NCBI GenBank assembly: GCA_947561395.2 | Contig: OX387184.1 | Location: 59,393,197-59,457,196, forward strand | Direction: 5' to 3' | Length of the DNA stretch: 64,000 nt | DNA from: Buxus sempervirens | Lineage: Eukaryota > Streptophyta > Magnoliopsida > Buxales > Buxaceae | Shown here: in pieces, positions 60,778-64,000 of the stretch | Numbering within the stretch: position 1 is the first letter of the stretch | How the letters are laid out: the number at the start of each line of letters is the position of its first letter | Position numbers and translations under genes: made by a program | Notes under the pieces: generated by a model | Databases searched by the model: none | Told to the model about the DNA's origin: nothing | The model's input: the letters and a program-made list of their open reading frames with translations, nothing else

Positions 60778-63684
60778 TGTGACGCCCCGGACCCGGACAT
60801 GTTCGTTAAAGGTATATGCCGGTTCCTTGACATCAGGTGAGGTCCCAGAACGCATTTCTAAGTTTTAAAAACTAACCAAACAGTTATATTTTAATCCAAA
60901 ATTTTCGGAAAAACGGCTATATAACGTCTGTATTTATAAGAATGGGCTAAGCCCTCAAACCAATACCTGATAAACACAAAATATATAGATAATATACACC
61001 ATTCCCAAAAAAAAACTAAGCCATCAAACATCTACAGATTTAAAGTAAAGTTTACTAAGGTTTTCCCTTCTTTTCTCTCTTTCTCATTTACAATTTATAC
61101 ACAATCCAAAAAATATACGACTACATAAAAACACTGCCCAACCCTATCCCGGATAATAATAATCCTCCGGGTTGTAGTCGTCATCCAGCCCGTTAGTTCT
61201 GCCTACCTCAGTTTGTGGTTGCTCTGTAGATTTATCTGAAAACTAAACCGGTAAAAACAAAACACGCTTGAGACTAACGTCTCAGTAAGCAGCATAATGC
61301 ATGATAAGAACATTTTATGCAGTTTCAACAGTAAAATAGCATGATAATGTAATATACCATCAAACTTTGGCAACTCATCTAAATCTATATCAATATCATG
61401 CAATGACATTACTTCGAATTCTGTGGAATCATAAAACAGATAAAATCAGATTAATCCAAACCACGATTTCAGTAAATTCTCATGTAATAACAAAGATTTA
61501 ATTCACTTGTCCCAATTCACCAGCTTACGACTTACAATGGAAAGATCTAGCTAGGATCGCTATTCCAAAGCGGAGCACTCAAGCATGAGACATGCATGAG
61601 CTGGCAAGTACAACCCAGTCCAACCATAGCAAGTTAGTGATCTCTTCAGACCATCGAGTTAGTGATCTCTATTAGACCATCGCGTTAGTGATCTTTATTA
61701 GACCATCGAGTTAGTGATCTTTATTAGACCATCGAGTTAGTGATCTTTATTAGACCATCGAGTTAGTGATCTCAATGAGACCATCTAGTTGACTTTACGG
61801 GTTGCTGTGGCACATTCTGAGGAGGATGCAAGTTCACAACCCCCGGCCCTTCATGAGCTAGGGTGAACTGCCTTCCCCAACCCCCAGAACCGTGTATCAC
61901 ATGCTGGACAAGATTATAAATTACGCACGCAATCCCCGATGAGGGAGCCACACTGGGCCTGTGTTACCTCATCCTAACACAATACCCATAAGAAATCAAC
62001 AACCAATGTACAACTAAAACCAAGTGAATTTTCGCTGTTTACTTCCCATTTAATCTCTAGGCCATTCTGCCTTTCAGGATGCCTTATGTTACACACTTTA
62101 ACATTAAAACCAACTTGGACTTAACCAACACATGAGAAACCCCTTCCTAACATCTTAATGTAAGTATTATTACCTCTAATTATTCACTAAGGATCTCTTT
62201 TATATAGAAAATGCATTAGTCGTGGTATAATTTAGGGTTTTTCCCTTATTATTAATTTCTAACTTGATTTGTGACTAAACCTTAATTATTTATTCAATAT
62301 TAACCTGCTTACCAAAAATGAACTTACTTTTGATTAGAATATATATTAAACACTAAAAACTAAATTTCATTGAGTTATTGACTGAACATAAAGACTTTAT
62401 TGTAATATAACCTTATTTATAATTTCTATATCATTTTTGTACTGAACTTTAATTATTTTTCTTAGAACCTCTTCTCTTCAACGAACCCTGTAAATTCTCT
62501 CTCTCTTCCGTAACCTCTTCCTCTCCTCTCTTTCATTTCTCTTTTTCGTTTCTCTCCTCTCTTTCATTTCTCTCCCACTATTTCTCTCCTCTCTTTCTTC
62601 TCTCTTATACTTAGTTCATCAATTCACCTTCATGGGTCTCTCTTCTCCATGAGAAAGAGCCCAACAACAGCACCTTTCTTAACCTCCTACTTCACATTTT
62701 TTTTTCCTTCCTTCATGCCATTCTTATTTCATACTCCCCTCAACAACCAAAACCAAAGCATCACAATTCATTAAATTGCCACAACCAACCCAAACAACCA
62801 CAAACAGAGGTACGATTAAACTGAAATCAAACGATAGAAACCAATTTCGTCTAAACTGCTACTTACCCATTTAGTGTGATTAGCCCTCCTCCCTTCTTCT
62901 TCCTCTTCCTTTCTCCTCCATTCCTTCTCTTCTCCTTCCTTCATCTTCCTCTTCTCCTTGCTTCCCTTTTTCCTCTTCTTCCGGCTTCCTTCTAACCCTC
63001 ACGAAGGAGATTAAAATGAGAATAAGAACCCTCGGTTCTACTACTTGTAATACCCAATAACCCATTGAACCGGTTCATTTTCAATGAACCGACTTAAACC
63101 AAGCAAACCTAATTTAATTAACCATAAGACATAACCCATTAAACCCCCAATCAAACCCAACTAAACCTAATTAAACCAAGCCCAAGTAAGAAAATTCTTT
63201 CTTCAATTTAATTGATTACACCTAAATCCACTAAATCAGCTAAACCGATCCACTTAATCCAATAAACCAAACCCACTTATACCCAACTACACCCACTTGA
63301 ACCAAACCAAATTAAACCCAACTTAAACCCTCTTCAATTTATATAATATTTTTAAATGAACCGAACTCAAGCAAATTAATTGATTAATCCATCAAACCTT
63401 TAAATCAAACCCAACAAAATTAAATAATTCTTTTCCTTCAATAAAGTAATTTAATCTAAACCCATTACACCTAAGCCAACTAAATCGAATTCTAACACTT
63501 ATACCGATTCACTTGAATGAACCAATCCAACAAAACCTAGTCCACTCAATTTAACCTATTCATTTAAAGCGAAAACCCACCCAATTAAGCCATTTCATGA
63601 AAATTGGATTTAAGTAACCTCATTAAATCCTTTAATCATCTATTTATCCTTAGTTAAAATTTCTTGAAAATTCAGGGTTTTACA
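60778..63684. mobile_element. Solo LTR 3, long LTR retrotransposon relic
   Basis: A 2907-bp insertion with TG...CA ends and a perfect 5-bp flanking repeat GTGTT (60773-60777 and 63685-63689). The uninterrupted target is seen in unit H at about 47157. It has no gag-pol domains. It shares the GTCTCAGTAAGCA word and the ...CGGACCCGG / GGTTTTACA style of ends with solo LTRs 1 and 2 but little else, so it is a related but distinct family, probably Gypsy. It contains a 26-bp minisatellite (61632-61793) and a CT-rich stretch (62500-62990). The intact target repeat suggests a recent insertion. Confidence 0.75.
61632..61793. repeat. 26-bp minisatellite inside solo LTR 3, ~6 copies
   Basis: The unit is GTTAGTGATCTTTATTAGAC plus CATCGA. 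Inner copies are identical or differ by a base; the outer ones vary (TCTCTTCAG, TCTCAATGAG). Such short tandem arrays are common in long plant LTRs. Confidence 0.9.
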
Positions 63685-64000
63685 GTGTTTGCCAAGAAGT
63701 AGATGCATATTTAGCTGGTGGATCTTGATGCTTGTGGTAATACCGACCTTTTGTACAAACTGAAACTAGGAGAAATGCTCAAATGCATTCCTACATTTTG
63801 TGAGTTCTAATTATTGCAATTGCTTAAGTATCTAGTTTGATTTAAAATTCATTTCAGCTTATATACCTTACTTTTTATTGTCATTTTGAATACTGGTCCT
63901 TTCATTTCATGTCTAGCATTATTATTATTTGACAACCAACTATTATAGGATTTGATGTGGAGTACAAGAATATCAGCTTCACTCTCTAAAACGTTGGTTC

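Larger units (their letters stand above)
56736..64000 (+). repeat. ARF array block 3 (units L-N), continues past the window
   Basis: L, M and N match F, G and H in type, order and variant bases. The array is cut by the window edge within exon 2 of unit N, so its full length is unknown. Confidence 0.8.
60745..64000 (+). pseudogene. ARF unit N: H-type ARF pseudogene, exon 1 split by solo LTR 3, cut by window end
   Basis: Exon 1 starts at 60745, is interrupted at 60777 by a 2.9-kb solo LTR and resumes at 63690 (GCCAAGAAGTAGATGC...) to 63800. The exon reads [19 protein letters not shown] after a stop, as in D, H and J. Exon 2 starts at 63949 (GFDVEYKNISFTL, stop) and runs out of the window. The joined order matches unit H at 47129-47480. 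Confidence 0.85.

Noticed and set aside
62880-63065. Minus-strand ORF rich in Glu, Arg and Lys
   Set aside because: It is the reverse of a CT-rich low-complexity tract within solo LTR 3.

Overview
The window is AT-rich nuclear DNA of a land plant. The evidence is plant-type class I ARF GTPase exons with conserved introns, a Helitron with A|T target and CTAG end, an L1-like LINE tail, and solo LTRs flanked by 5-bp duplications. The species cannot be fixed from the sequence. I see no intact protein-coding gene, tRNA or rRNA: the long ORFs are chance frames in degenerate repeats.

Layout. 1-1150: non-coding DNA and a GC-rich, hAT-like DNA transposon relic. 1199-1482: three and a bit 90-bp repeats ending at a TATA-like run, which looks like a promoter module. 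1483-30370 and 33966-35296: a head-to-tail array of a diverged family of roughly 0.4-0.9 kb modules with fixed intron-acceptor-like sites (array 1, identity unknown). It shows several levels of duplication: perfect 177-bp, 379-bp and 167-bp tandem copies, a three-fold block near the right end, and two collinear blocks of about 13-15 kb (1.5-16.7 kb and 16.7 kb onward). The promoter-like module recurs in decayed form near 6.6 kb and 16.7 kb. Array 1 carries a 2.09-kb Helitron (25117-27207) with a captured gene fragment, a LINE tail (9382-9591), and a 3.6-kb AT-rich island (30371-33965) with Helitron-like ends.

35296-64000: a second head-to-tail array, made of unprocessed ARF1-type pseudogenes (array 2). 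Fourteen units (A-N here) keep exon order and splice-site context but carry stops, frameshifts, or missing exons. Unit types recur in order: C, D, E, F, G, H match I, J, K, L, M, N, so a six-unit block of about 10.2 kb (without later insertions) was duplicated, with a visible breakpoint at about 49361. Three solo LTRs (49908-51579, 53516-55206, 60778-63684) then inserted into single units and interrupt exons or introns that are continuous in sister copies.

The genes do not form a pathway. The window is a record of repeated unequal exchange that amplified two unrelated single-gene-sized units side by side, followed by decay and transposon insertion. The most novel items are array 1, a possibly non-coding, promoter-bearing tandem family that I cannot assign, and the ARF higher-order array.
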